Shown: positions 1 to 13,100 of the stretch, piece after piece
How positions within the stretch are numbered: position 1 is the stretch's first letter
Layout of the letters: every line of letters begins with the position of its first letter
DNA from: Aptenodytes patagonicus
Lineage: Eukaryota; Chordata; Aves; Sphenisciformes; Spheniscidae
Assembly (NCBI RefSeq): GCF_965638725.1
Contig: NC_134982.1
Location: forward strand, 38,554,799 to 38,618,798
Reading direction: 5' to 3'
Length of the DNA stretch: 64,000 nucleotides
Program-made: the position numbers and the translations under genes
Notes under the pieces: generated by a model
Told to the model about the DNA's origin: nothing
Database searches by the model: none
Seen by the model: the letters and a program-made list of their open reading frames with translations, nothing else

Positions 1-3000
1 AGCAGAAAAATGCAGTGCTGAAAGGTTCCCCACAGGAGACCTACTCCTGCTCCCTGTTATGTGGCAAGGTAAGCACAGCTAAACTACTCCAGGCATGTAT
101 GTCTGCATACATGCTCTTAAAACCATAGAAGCCATAGGCAGAGTTTTCCAAAGTAACCTTTAGCTGGAAATTTTTTTCCTGCTATCTGGCCATGGACAGC
201 AATTGAAGCTTTTTTCTTTTTAAGCTATGATCCTTTTTGCAAGTTACCCTCTCAAACAAAAAGCTAGTGATCGCCTTACTATCTGTTTGGTGTCCAAACT
301 GATTCATAAATAAATTTGGTCATTCTGTATCAGCATAAGCTGACACCTCTATTTATAGAAAAAGGTGAACCAAGTGCTTACTCTCTTCCAGATTTTCAGG
401 ACCATAGAAGTCCTCGTAAGTTCTTAATGGCAGCTGTCAGCGAGTCACTGATCATTTCAGCTACTAAGTGAATGAATTAACTTCATTCATTCAATTATCT
501 AATTTTTAACACAGAATCTTTCAAACTGTTTTGAATGTCAGATTTTCTTGCAGACTACCGGTGTACACAGATGGGAAGCTCAGAACTGCTAATGCTAACT
601 ATGGCTTTGCATATTAGCTGCAGACCATGGTTTGGGAATCACTGATTTAATCATTCCCTTCATCCTCTTGTTTAAAGGTGTATGTATATTTATCAATAGT
701 GTTATGTATTAACTGTCACACTTGGCTTTTATTTGTGGAAACTAAACCAAAGAAGATGTCAAATACTTTAGTTTGCAAAAAATTGAGGGAAGGGACAATC
801 AGACATCCTTTTTCTACTGGTCATACACATTTCTCACTAAAAGCATATTGATGAATCAACATTTTCACCTACATTGCTTTTCATCATCTCCACCCAACAT
901 GTCCCCTCCAGTCAATCAGAATCAAATGTAAAACCTGGTCATAGTCATTTTAATCAAATTTTCATATGAAGTTCTCACTAAGGCATTTCAGTAATATGCA
1001 ACCCAACATGTTATTTATCCAGATTTATAAGGGGAAAAGCCATGTCTCAGCATCTCCTCTTCTGATTACAAGACTTATTTCTATCCTCCCCTGCCTTTCC
1101 ACTGAGATAGACACAATTTACTTGCTCCCGTTCTCAACTTCACACATGAAGACATGAACACAACAATATATTTTATTCTCCATCTGTCCCTCTAAGAAGC
1201 AAATACGGTGCTCAGCCTCATCTTTCATTCAGTGATCACTGATGAAGACTAAGACTAGAAAGTCTATGAATCACAGACTCCAGCCCTTCTTTTTTGCCAG
1301 AATGGTTACAAAACCTGGAACAGCCTCTACTGAGCCATCCAATGCATTTTGGGTGGCTGAGGCAGCAAGGCTGAGAGTATACAAGTGGTTTAGCAATAGA
1401 GAAGTATCACAGCAGGGTCCATCTGGAAGAGTTTTTTCAAATGAAAAAAAGGAACTGACAAAACAGAGCACAAAGTAGCACATGAAATGTATTTAAAACA
1501 GGATCATCAACAGTGGCTCCTCACTGATCAGAGTTTGTATACCAGCTCATGCTCATATAAAGAAGGCTTTACGCAGGGAGAAACAAGGTTAGCACAGCAA
1601 AAAAATGGCTTCTGACCAATAAAAAACAATCTACCAGAAAAAACAAAATAAGATGAAACAAAATCAGTTCATAAGTACTCTTGCTAGAGATACTGAGGGC
1701 AAAGCATATACCCTGTCACTGACACGGAAAGTAGCTGACAGCATAACGTAATAAACAGAAGTGTGAAAGTTGAAATATTTGCTGCCAATATCACCAACTA
1801 TAACCACAATCAGATGCGATTCATTCTCATGAGAATCTTGCCAGTGCTTTTTGTTTTGCTTTTCATGCAGGAAGCCCACTGGACGTGCTTTGCTCTTCAC
1901 GCGTACCAGCTTTACACTGGTGCCTGCCTTTGGCACTGTGACTGATGAGCATGCATGTTCAGAGACCTGCACACACTTACTTCACACAGAAACAGGGGAT
2001 GTGTGGGAATGTCTTTAATGCCCCTCTCTGAGTCTATATCAATCTGTACCATGTGTAAGTTATATTGCCTCAGGCTGCTCTGAAGTGTGGCAGATGGGAA
2101 GGAGTGATGCAACATTGCATCACCCATCGTACACCCGTTTCTCCTGGGCACCTCACTGTGCCAGTGCCAAGAGCCCAGAGCCGCCACTCCCCCCCTCACT
2201 TGCTTACATAGCTCCAAACAGCTCTGCAGGTCTTTGACCCTGACAGCTGATTTAATTACTAAATTTAATTACTAAACATTACTTCTTTCCAAGGAGAGAC
2301 TCCACCCTACCATGCTCCTTCCACACTCCCTTCAAAACGACTGCCCCAGCAAGAGCAACAGCTTTTGAGGAAGATGGGCACCATATTTCTAAACGCCAGA
2401 TTCCTCTGCACAGCATGTTGGTGAAGCTACTGCAGCATCACCACTAAGCTCACACAACAAAAGTGACCCTGGTACCACAAAATGCTCATCCTTCACCAGA
2501 GGTAGCATTCTTGTCTCGCAGGGTGCCTCCATGCTTGCCCAGACACACAGATTTCCCAGGTACTGGCTGAAAGACCAGGCATTTGGCTAAGTCCCTGAGG
2601 CTATAGGAGGGCTGCAGCGCAGCAGACAGGACTGCAGAAGCCGAGGCCCCAGCCGAACAGAGCCCAGGCAGGAGACTCCTCTGCAGGCAGAGGAAGTGCT
2701 CTGCAACCAGCGAGGAGCGGGGAGGCAATTCAGCCAGCTTAGGCAAGGGATAGGATTTACAAAACTCTGACAGCTAGGGCTTATAAGCCAAAACAATGAA
2801 CAAATGGTGTGCTGCTAGTTTGGGCTACAGTTCTCTATCCTTCCTGCTACCACACTGCTTACCTCTTAGGAGAGGGAAAAAAAGGGAAAAACAAGACTGT
2901 TGTCTAAGCCTTTAAGCCCTTTGCAAAGAAAAGCTTTGTATTTGTGTAGATATAAATAAAAGTATGCAATTTTATGTGGCAAAAAGGGAAGGGGACACCG

Positions 3001-3989
3001 GAGGGTTGTACTCTGGCTACATATAAATACTGTTTGCTTAAGCAGCAGCAGGATGTAAACAATTGCATAGTAAGCATACAGTTATCCACACATGCTTAGG
3101 ATGACATGGGCATGGGAAACCACTCCCTACCACTACCCTCTTCAATACTATAAAGTAGTCTGCTGCTTCTAGGTTTCGCATGAGGTCTGAGCCTACTTCA
3201 TTTACAAACTCCCTAGGGCCAGTGGCAAAGCACAATAATAAAACCTGAACCAGAAAGATCACACCAGACAGGCCGTGAACAGCTTGCTCTCCAAGTGAGG
3301 AGCCAGGACAGGTTTCTTTTCTCTCAAGGAAGTGCTTAATGGTTAGGCTGAGGAGTAATTTGATTTGGGCTATATGGAGACTTCCCCCACCATTTTCAAC
3401 ATGCTGTTTTTTTAAAAAAGCATAAATTATTGGTTTAAATAAATAGCCCATGAGGTTGGTGGATGCTTGTTAAAACACTTCACCTACTGAAACACTGATG
3501 GAGTCAGTTTTCAACTAATAGCATACAACCTAGTGATTTTATTACCAAAAAAGAAAAATCTCACTGTTAACCCACTACACACAAATCACAGCAAATCAAA
3601 TCCAGCTGTGCAGGAAGGATCCCACAGGCACTTTTCTTTTTTAGCAGAGAGCAAAGCAGAGCAGGGGCCAGCAAAGCAGCACCCTCAAGCCTGTGTGATG
3701 GCACTTGGCAGTGCCGCATGAGCCCTCTCACCCATCTGGGAACAGTTTTCCGCACCAACAAGCACAGCGCTAGTTAGCTGGTGGAAACACGGAATATAGA
3801 GCCAAACACACCATTGCCTCTTTAAGAGTTACCCTATTCCTTCCCTGCTAAATGCAGTCCAAAACCTCTGTGGGACAGACATGCAGCCAGATGGAGAAGT
3901 GAAAATCAGGTTGCCCCAAAGCAGTATTTCCCCACAAAAGCAAGAAGAGAGGCACAAATCATCACGCTGCTGCTTCCAATGTGGGAAAG

Positions 3990-4024
<35 letters not shown>

Positions 4025-7000
4025 AGTACAGTAGGGGGAAGAGGGATTTGTAATGGGATCAGCCAAAAGTAAACTCTGCTCAGAAAATTCGTTATGGAAG
4101 TTTCCCATCCCAGTGAACCCAGACTGCAGTTCTCTGCCCAAATGTCTCTTTCCAACTGAGATGACATGGCTCCCTCGGGGAGATCCTATCCAAGCCCCAG
4201 GAAAGTCCTCGTTTTGTCTTGCAAAGAAAGGGTTTGCTTTTTTGTACATTAAGTTCAGCTGCCTCCTGTCTCCAGAGTACCATGCCCAGGATCAATATTG
4301 CTTCCCTCTGTCATATGAACATCCTCGGTTCTTGCTGAAGCATACCACTTATCTTTCAACACTTTCTTCATAGCTTGGAAACACTTGAGGTGCTGACAAT
4401 TTGCTCTCTCTAGCAATCTATAGCACTGGGTGAAGCCCTTTTTAGAGTTTGTAGTAGTAAACTTTTCACAAATTTGCTGCCTGTTCATATTTCTAGACCA
4501 TAAGTATACAACTTACTGATTTTTTTGACCTCTCACCTATTGCCAACCGCAAATCTTCTCCAGATAGAGTAACTGCCTCCTGCAGGTGTGAGGCACTGGG
4601 ATTTGCAGTCCTTGCAGGCACGGGTGGTTGAAAGGCTGATATCATGCAAGTCAAAACTGAACCAATTAGTTATCATCTCCCCCATTATTCCAGATAACTT
4701 GGTTTCTTTTGGGGTTGTTTTATTTTGTTTCCCGCTGAGGACAGTGGAATTAAGTATTTTTGCTCAGCCTTTCCACAGGCAGGAACCACAGTCCTGCCTG
4801 CCTTCTGGCTGAGCAGACATTCAGGACCTTCCAGGAAGCTGCTACCTTTCAAAATTTAGTTTGGATGTGTCTCCTTAATTCAGCTTTCGTGCTTAAGACT
4901 TGCCTAACAGATTGTGCTTTGCCCTGGAGATCAGTAGCGCTGGTGAGTTCTCCTCTTTTACGTTTTCAGGGACACAGGAAGAAAGTATCCCTCCAAATAG
5001 GCTCTGCAGTGTACATACTGGGGACTGTTCCTGTGCACAGCTGATGTCTATTGGCAATGAATACAGTAATTGATACCAGTGTAATAACCTGCTCTGGCAG
5101 TGACAGTTTCCATCTATTACTGCTTAGCACAATCCTTCTTGTTCTTTTTTGCATGCTTCATGGTACAACTCCCCTGGATGCCTTTCTCAACCCTGCCAAG
5201 GACAAAGCCCCTTGCTTTCATCCTTGCATTTCAGCTTTTGAAACACTTTTTGATTGTAGCCTTTGTATTTAGGCCAGTGTTTAGGTATTTGTGCCACTAT
5301 CCATTCTTCACAAGTACCAATGAATGAAGCAGGAGGTTGATTACAGCTGATTCCCCTCTTTCTGCCCATTTGTTCACTGAGTGAGAAGCGTTGTCTTGTG
5401 CTGCATCATGAATGCAAGTTTCATGAGCTCCTCAAGGCTGCTTTCAACACTGGAAACTGGGCCAAAGGCAGGTAGTCTTTTTTTCACTCATTATTTTCCC
5501 ACAAAACAGGTAAGATCACTATAAAGCATCTGAGCGGTTTCTGAACAAGTGCTAGTTCATCTAGCACTAGCATCTAGCATCAAGTTCTGCCATGCACACA
5601 AGTATAGTTTCATTTTCCTCCTCCTCCCGTAAGTAACTTCAAAAACAATTACACAAACCTGTGGTGCAGTTCAGTGACCTTTTAAGCTCTTTTTCAGGGC
5701 TTCTAACATGTACTTGTACTTCCTTCTTTCTGAGATTGTGAAAAAGTTAAATTTAATTGGCACAAACAGAAGGTAAAACTAACGTCTGCTCATCTTTATC
5801 CATAAATTCATTCTGCATGAAAACAGTAACCAAATCCTGTGTGCTGCAGTGCAGCCCATCTTTATTTTCTGTGTTAAACACCTCAATTATCCCCCAAATT
5901 ATAAGTTTCTCTTATGCTGACTGTCTAATGACACTGCCCATTTTAATAAAAATTAAACTGCAGGCTCTAAAGATATTGCTTTACTTCAGCTGTGTTACAG
6001 AGCAAAGGGAGGACTGCTGCCTCGACAGGAGGCCAAGAGGAGCAGAAAGGCAGCCCTGTCCATGAGGTGGACAGGCTCACCTTGTGATCAGCACTCCACT
6101 CGGGAGAGGAAGAGGAAGTTGACAGAGACAGGGTTAAACAAACTCTTCCTCCAAGGGAGGTCAGGCAGCACACGAAGGCTCTGCTTCAGGGCAACACAAA
6201 ATTAGGAAGCATTGAACAATTTGTTTGGGAAGGGGGGGATGCACTTCCACAGCAGTTCCAGCCAAGTCAAGTCTGGGCTATCATCTGAGCCATGTGTTTC
6301 TTTTTGCACTGACCTCCTGCACCTGAGTTGGTAATTGTGCAACTGTGTGGTGTACTGGTTCAGGGAAATGAAGTAAAGGGGTCTTAACCTTACTAAAACA
6401 CTGATTTGCCTTCAGCTAGGTCAGTCTCCTGATCTAGCCCATCATGCAGTCAGACAGGGCTAATGTTCTTACTAGAAAGAGGGACAATGGGGGAAACATG
6501 CAGCTGCAGATGGAGAGAAAGGTGAGACCGCAGCAGCCCAAGCTTTAATCATCTTTAATTTCTGTGGAACCACACCTTTAGTCATTCAACTGAACTCACG
6601 TTGTTCCTTAGTGTTAACATATATATTGGTTTTAATAATTTTTTTATATATTTATATACAAGTCAGGAAAAAAACCCAAACCTGTGTCTCATGCTGTGAA
6701 AGTGTTGGAATTAAACCAGTCATGTCTGATACTGCTGCGAGCTGGTCCACTGTTTGCAAAATCAAGACTGCTGTTGTTAATGTTCAAAATCCAGCAATTA
6801 CTAATGCTAAGTCGCATATTGCATTGCTATCCATTTTGATAAGACTAACTTCCAGCCAGCAAAAAAACCTCACAAACCTGTAATAAAGATAGATTTACAC
6901 ACTAGACTCTCCTGGCTCTGTATTCGCTGCCAGTCTCACATCAAAGAGTTGAAAGAACAGTCAGGGAGCTTTCCTGCATAGAAGCACAATCTCTTCTGCA

Positions 7001-7444
7001 GTCATAAGCCCCGCTGTTTCTTTCATATAAACTCAGTTTCAGAATTGACAGAATTACAGGCTGATAAATAAAATCAGAAAAATAAGTGAATAAAAATAGA
7101 TGGGGAAGAAAAAATATTTTCCTGTCAAAGCTCAACATTAAAGACATGAAGGTTCAAGAAGGCTGGTAAGATAGTAGGAGCTGAAAAAAATGCCAGACAT
7201 ACTCTAGGTCAATACCTCACTACAGGTGAGTGAATATTTTACAGATTCCTGAATTTCTGAAGGCTGTGTAGAGCCATCAATGGCTACATAGTTTGGCCCT
7301 TTTGTATAGTGTAATCTATAGAGATTTGCCTAGTTGTTCCTTCTGCAAGCACATAATTTTTTATTGAACTAGAGCACGTGTTTAGAAAAGGCCTCTAGGA
7401 CTGATTTAAGGACTTCAAGTGATGCAGAACCACTGTGCCTCTAG
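1..7444. other. Intergenic stretch, no gene recognised
   Basis: I read both strands and found no ORF with a recognisable domain, no paired splice sites around conserved coding, and no RNA gene. Open frames here are short (137 codons at most) and lack family similarity. In human the next gene on this side of SAXO1 is ADAMTSL1, which converges on it. Its 3' UTR could extend into this stretch, but no thrombospondin-repeat or PLAC-type coding was seen. Simple repeats are limited to an AG run near 3994. Confidence 0.6.
3994..4022. repeat. (AG)n microsatellite
   Basis: An uninterrupted run of about 14 AG dinucleotides. The short serine/leucine and arginine/glutamate-rich open frames across it are products of the repeat, not genes. 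Confidence 0.9.
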
Positions 7445-7449
7445 GGTGA
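7445..7449. repeat. Target-site duplication, left copy
   Basis: GGTGA directly abuts the TG end of the LTR and matches the five bases after its CA end. Confidence 0.85.
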
Positions 7450-8040
7450 TGTTGTGGTTTAACCCCAGCCAGCAACTAAGCACCGCACAGCCGCTCGTTC
7501 ACTCCCCCCCGGTGGGATGGAGGAGAGAATCAGAAGGGTAAAAGTGAGAAAAATTGTGGGTTGAGATAAAGACAGTTTAATAGGTAAAGCAAAAGCTGCG
7601 CACACAAGCAAAGCAAAACAAGGAATTCATTCACTGCTTCCCATCGGCAGGCAGGTGTTCAGCCATCTCCAGGAAAGCAGGGCTCCGTCATGCGTGACTT
7701 GGGAAGAAAAACTCCATGACTCCTAATGTGCCCCCCCGCTTCCTTCTTCTTCCCCAGCTTTACATGCTGAGCATGACGTCACATGGTGTGGAATATCCCT
7801 TTGGTCAGCTGGGGTCAGCTGTCCCGGCTCTGTCCCCTCCCAACTTCTTGTGCACCCCCAGCCTACTCACTGGGGGGGTGGTGTGAGAAGCAGAAAAGGC
7901 CTTGACTCTGTGTCAGCACTGCTCAGCAGTAACGAAAACATCCCTGTATTACCAACACTGTTTCCAGCACAAATCCAAAACATAGCCCCATACCAGCTAC
8001 TGTGAAGAAAATTAACTCTATCCCAGCCAAAACCAGCACA
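7450..8040. mobile_element. Solo LTR of an avian endogenous retrovirus (TguLTR5-like)
   Basis: The 591-bp element starts TGTTGTGGTTTAACCCCAGC and ends AACCAGCACA, giving the TG...CA ends of an LTR. The 5 bp GGTGA occurs immediately before it (7445-7449) and immediately after it (8041-8045), a clean target-site duplication. No gag, pol or env remnant and no second LTR is nearby, so this is a solo LTR left by recombination between the two LTRs of a provirus. The family name is from memory of bird repeats, and a 5-bp duplication is typical of ERVL-type integration. It contains a perfect CRE-like TGACGTCA at 7774-7781. Orientation is uncertain. Confidence 0.88.
7774..7781. promoter_or_regulatory. 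CRE-like palindrome inside the LTR
   Basis: TGACGTCA is the perfect CREB/ATF consensus. It lies in the 3' half of the LTR. Whether it is active is unknown. Confidence 0.4.
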
Positions 8041-8045
8041 GGTGA
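8041..8045. repeat. Target-site duplication, right copy
   Basis: GGTGA follows the terminal CA of the LTR and is identical to 7445-7449. Confidence 0.85.
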
Positions 8046-9067
8046 TTGTTCCAGTGGCTTCCCAACCTCAGGGTCAAGCATTCACGTTTCCAGATGGAAT
8101 GTGTTTGCCTTTAGCTTGCAAGCACTTATGGAAGACTTCTATCCCAATGGGTTTCAAAGCTTTTCAAAAGTTTTAAAGTACATTTATACAGAAAATTGTC
8201 TTCCACTTCCTCTTTAAAGGCAGCCACTTAGATGGTGAGACACAAGCCTTTCCTCCAGCATGCAACAGCTCTACCTAGCACTTGAGCTAGATAGTCTGGA
8301 AACAGCCAGAGCTGCCAGGGGTAAGGGAAAGGAGGATTTAGGAAAGTAGAATGCACTTAAGAAGCTAGTAAGTTTCATAGTGCTAATGTAACACTCATAA
8401 GCCTACAGAAAAGCACCTTAGACACAGAAATGAACAGTTCTGGTCAGAAGCTTAATACTGGCCTTATCCAAAAGATAATAAAACTCCAGCTGCTGGCTGA
8501 ACTGTAGCAACACATGACAATTTCAACCCTTTGATGTTTCTGGTACCCTTGCTGCATCCTGCAGTGAAGAGCTTTTACTGAAAAGCTTCCCTTGCAAGTT
8601 GTCATCCTAGGGTGGCATCTTTGGCATGACATATCTGATAGCCTAGCTCTGGGCAGCGCAGTGACACAATTAATGAAGGCACAATCTTCAGTAATACTTA
8701 TCCAGTAATTGTACCTTTTGTATGTGTCTTCAATGTGAGTGACTGATAAAGCCAGATCTCAGATGTTGTTATCCAGCCATGACTTTTAAGTGTGATTTCA
8801 CAGCATGTAATTCATCTGAAGAGGCTGTTCTATTGCTGTCATCATGGACATGGCTGAACCCCCGTTACACTAATAATAATGTATGTTACTACGAGATCTC
8901 TCTTTTAGTGTCTCAGGAGGAGGTTATGTCTCTCAATTAAAGAGCAAGGGTTAGGTGCGGAAGAAGAAAAAAATACAGGGAAACAAGGATCAGTGTGTCT
9001 CTTCCCTGGATTTTATGTTTTTCATTTGTGCAAATGATCCAGAAAAGGCCAATGCCTGGGAATTAAG
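8046..9067. other. Intergenic stretch between LTR and SAXO1 3' end
   Basis: About 1 kb of AT-rich sequence without recognisable coding, RNA or repeat features. It may include sequence just past the SAXO1 cleavage site. Confidence 0.5.
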
Positions 9068-9073
9068 TTTATT
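9068..9073 (-). promoter_or_regulatory. SAXO1: SAXO1 poly(A) signal
   Basis: On the minus strand this reads AATAAA, about 138 nt beyond the SAXO1 stop codon. It is the first canonical hexamer after the stop and would give a short 3' UTR. Confidence 0.6.
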
Positions 9074-9210
9074 TTAGGAGCTCTCAAATATGAAATCAGT
9101 AATTGGTTTGAAAGAAAGTTACAAACAAAATCAAGCTGTCATTTGTAGCTCACTGAGGCCGTGCTCTTTGAATCCGTTTCCAAGAGGTCTGCACCCACCC
9201 TCTTTTTGCT

Positions 9211-10163
9211 TCAGTGTCCGCCTTGCAGGCACTCACTCATGGAAGCAGGGAGATAGAGATTGTGACCATCAGCATCAGTTCCCTCAAAGACGTAGCCGGG
9301 TGGGTGTTTGTAAGAGGCCAAGCATCTAACAATGCCCTTTGGTGTGTAGCTGGTAGCATAGACGGTTTTCGCATCTAGCAGAGTGTGATGCTTTGGGCCT
9401 GACCAGCCAGGTTTATAGCTCTTCGTAACTGTGAGTGGATGAGGCACATAATGGGTCTGAAAGGTAGTCAAGAAATCCATTGGTTTTGCTGGGAAAGTCA
9501 GCTCCGGAACACAAGTGATAGGTGTTAGTCTCTTGCACAGCCAAGGTTTATAGTCTTCCTTCATTGTAGAAGAGCTACTGAATGGCTCAGTACTTATTTT
9601 AAGCTGGGCCAAAGTTTGACACATCTTGGCTGGCTTGCCATTTGGGTGCTTGTAATGTATCTGAGTAGTGGTGTGAAGGTCCATTTTCTCCAGAGGAGGA
9701 AGATATACATCAGGTTTTTTGGTGAATACAGGAGGCCGTGGCCAAGCTTGGTATTTTTCCTGAAACTCGGTTGTAGAGGAAAATGGAAGATCATGGAGAA
9801 GCTTCAGCTTGCATGGTTTTGCCAGCTTGGCTGGCTGACCAGCCAGCCCCTTGTAAGAAACTTTATGAGTAGTGAGGCCATCGAATGGGACCTCATTGAC
9901 CTTGTATTTCTCATATTTGTGGATATAATGTTTCTCCAGAGGATGTGGCACATAATTCACTCTATAATTGGTTATATTCTCAAAGGGAGCCTTGCTTTTC
10001 TGGACCAGATTCAGAGGTTTGCAGCTCTGAGTGGCAACTGGCCCCCTGTAGAGATAGTCATCCTGGACAATGGTTCTGTGGTCAAATTTTTCTTCTGATG
10101 GGTGAAACCTGTCGTTTGGTCTGATCAGCTCTGCCTTTGGTTCATTCCATAGCATGTAGTCAC
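9211..10163 (-). CDS. SAXO1: SAXO1 coding exon 4 (last)
   Basis: The acceptor is TTACATTTCAG at 10164 and upward; the stop is TGA at 9213-9211. It encodes residues 155-470, about two thirds of the protein and most of the Mn modules. The first in-exon Met (10155) is not the start: the frame is open to the acceptor and continues DYMLWNEP from exon 3. The C-terminus after [21 protein letters not shown] is shorter than in human. Confidence 0.96.
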
Positions 10164-13100
10164 CTGAAATGTAAGAGGAATCCTATCTAAGTGCTCAACT
10201 GAAGTTCTTCGGTGAGTTTAGGCTTATACCATATTATGTTTTGATTATTACATTTTCTACTGTAATAAATATTTGTTGATGCTGTAATGATTGACAAGTC
10301 CTATTAAAAGAGCTGCTGTTAGAACACATTATACACTAGTGTGCTAATCCCTGGAAATGCTTAGCATCTACACAGGAAATGGAATGAAAATAGTCCTGTA
10401 CCCACACCTACAGAGATGGTGAAATACAATGTCGGAAGATTAAATTACATTCTCAGTCTTGCAGAGACATTTTCTGCACGTGACTGAGTGGGTGCTGTCC
10501 TTGTGCTCAGTCAGCCAGAAATCATGAACGCGGAGTATCATGACACTGACTTCAACCCCCTTCATTTACCTTCCTGCAGCTATGTTGTGGCTGGCTCAGA
10601 GCACAGGCAGAGTATGACTATGTCTGCAGAAGGCTGTTCAGGTGTCTCCCACAGTATCTCTGGGGCAAGGAGAACCAGATGTCCACCATTCCACTCTAAA
10701 GGCCAAGTGGCAGAGCTACCCTTCCTCTTTCTACCTTCTCATCTGGGGATGACCTGATTTCTCAGCTGCACAGATGTGATGCTGCCTACTGTTTGCTGAG
10801 TTCAGGGTTTTGCAGCTCATCTGGGTGCCAGCAAGCTGTGCTGTGTGGCATCTCCTCGGCTCTTGGCTTTGCTCTCTGTGGTACTCCTGCTGTCAGTACA
10901 AGCAGCAACTGAGAAGGAGCTTGTAACTCTGTCTCCAAGTCTTCCTTATTAGAAAAACTATGCTGGAATTTGCAGATCAAGCCTACACTGATCTGAAACA
11001 TTGAATCATGTTGCAGAGATGGTCCATACCCCAGAAATCTTGCTATCCAAATTCCTGACTAAGAAAACAGTTTAGGTGGCATTTTAGAGACATTCATATC
11101 TTCCTTCCTCGGCAGGATACCAGGAAAAAAAATGAGGCATTGACACTTAAAAAGATTTGCACTCAGTCACACTAGAAATCTATTGTAAAGCTGCCTAGCT
11201 CTCCAACCAGTGCTGCAGCCACAAGACCGTCAATTTTTCCCTTCCTACTAATCCTGTGCAACTTCCCCTAGAGAGCATTATGGTTACTGGTAGGAAGTTG
11301 AAATGAAATAGTTTTGGAGCTAACCCAAGTCTTTTTTTTTTTTTTACTTTTCCCTCCTTTCAAACCACACTGAGAGTCATGAGGCAAATAAGCTTGCAGC
11401 TGACTCTGCACAGGAAGGAAGTCTGGATTTCAAAGTACTAGAGAGTAAATGATGCAATTAGGTATCAGGATATTTGAACTCACCAATCCAAACAGTTATT
11501 CCTTTTGAATGGCAGTGGCTATTGTACTGCACAAACACAATTACACAAAGGATGTGTTCATTACAATGTGAAGTTGACCAAAAAAAAAGTACCTTTTTGC
11601 CCCAATTAGGTGTTCATTTAAAGTCCTTCTGGTTCAAATCAAGCCACTGCCTTTTGCTCTGCCCTGGCGCAAGAGAGGAAGCAGCAGCCACAGGCGACGT
11701 GCTGCTCCCAGTAAGCGCCCTGGCCCTTGGGTACCAAGCTGCCCTCGTGCCACTAATTAGTGTAGTCAGCTGAGAACCTGGGCCTGCCTGTGTGCACCAA
11801 CATAGACATTCATTTGCCACTGTTGGTGCCACTGAAGCCCAGGCTGCACACCCTGCTAGTGCCAGGGGTGTTTAAATGCCCCAGGTGCTCCTGTTTCTCT
11901 GGGGAAATAGAAGATGTCCAGGCATCACTGCACTGGTGGGATGCTGACCTTGTGCCCATGCCTAGGGTACATCATTTTCCTGGAGAGATGGTCCAGCAGG
12001 GTGGACCACAAGCGTATATGGACACATATCATTACAGGCAATGTATTAATAAAGTGTTAAAAAGTGAGAAGCTAATGAGATTCAGCCCATCTCTAAGCAA
12101 GGGCTCATTCAGAGATCTGACATTTCAGATGCCAACCAAGAGTTACCAAAAAACTTTTTAGGTTCTCCCATCACCTTTGCTGGAAAATAGTCTGTGCATT
12201 TTGGATGTAACCACAGCTTTTGCAAAATATTCAAAATATGATCAGCAAGTCCATCTGTCTTCAATTTTAAAAATTTACAAGCTCTACACATTTGGAGACT
12301 TCATAGGCATTATGAATTTATTTTACTTAGTGTAAGCCAGCAGTGCTACTATTCCTTCAAAATGTGTTACAATTTTATTGTAACTCTAATTCTTCTCCCA
12401 TAGATATTAATAGTTTCCCATGTAGCACAATCTTGAAAACATTAGGGGGTACAGGATGGAACGGAGGATATGAACCATATGTTATTGGAGAGTTAGGTAT
12501 ATCTCACTATAACCAAGCAAGACAAAACTAAAATTAGATTACGTACCTGCAGATAGATAGAAACAGCTATGTGTGTGCTTGGAGGAGACGAGAATTTTGA
12601 AACCTTAAGTTGCAAAGTCATCTGACATTAACCGTTATATGCAATAGCACCATCTTAAACCTACAGTGCCATGTGGGATGTGGTGTGTTTAGTGCGAAGA
12701 AGTATGACAATACAGTAGGAAAGGTAATTTAATGCCAATGCAGCACTCTTTTATGCTGCTTAAATATTTGAATTATGATAATTAATTGAATAGCATGTTT
12801 CAAAATTTCACACTTGAGTAGTGATCAGTAAAACCTAGTAATGCTTAGAGAATAACACAATGAAAACTTGTATTTTTTGTGAACCTGGACCTTTAAAAGG
12901 GAATTCATTCAATATGCAACTTGATCTTTGAGGAGAGGGTTTGGATGAAGATTTCCGTTTGCAGTGTTTTGAAAAATACTGCAAATTATAACCAAATGTG
13001 GCTGTGACACATTTTATTAGAGCTCTGGAGTAACAGTTAAGGTGCTGACCTAAACACTGATAAAAGACAAAGATATACATCTGGTTCAGATACAAAGAAG

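Noticed and set aside
3038-3451. Open frame of 137 codons on the minus strand
   Set aside because: No recognisable domain, no splice partners and no promoter; this length is expected by chance in 64 kb.
9616-10098. Open frame of 160 codons on the plus strand
   Set aside because: Antisense of SAXO1 exon 4.
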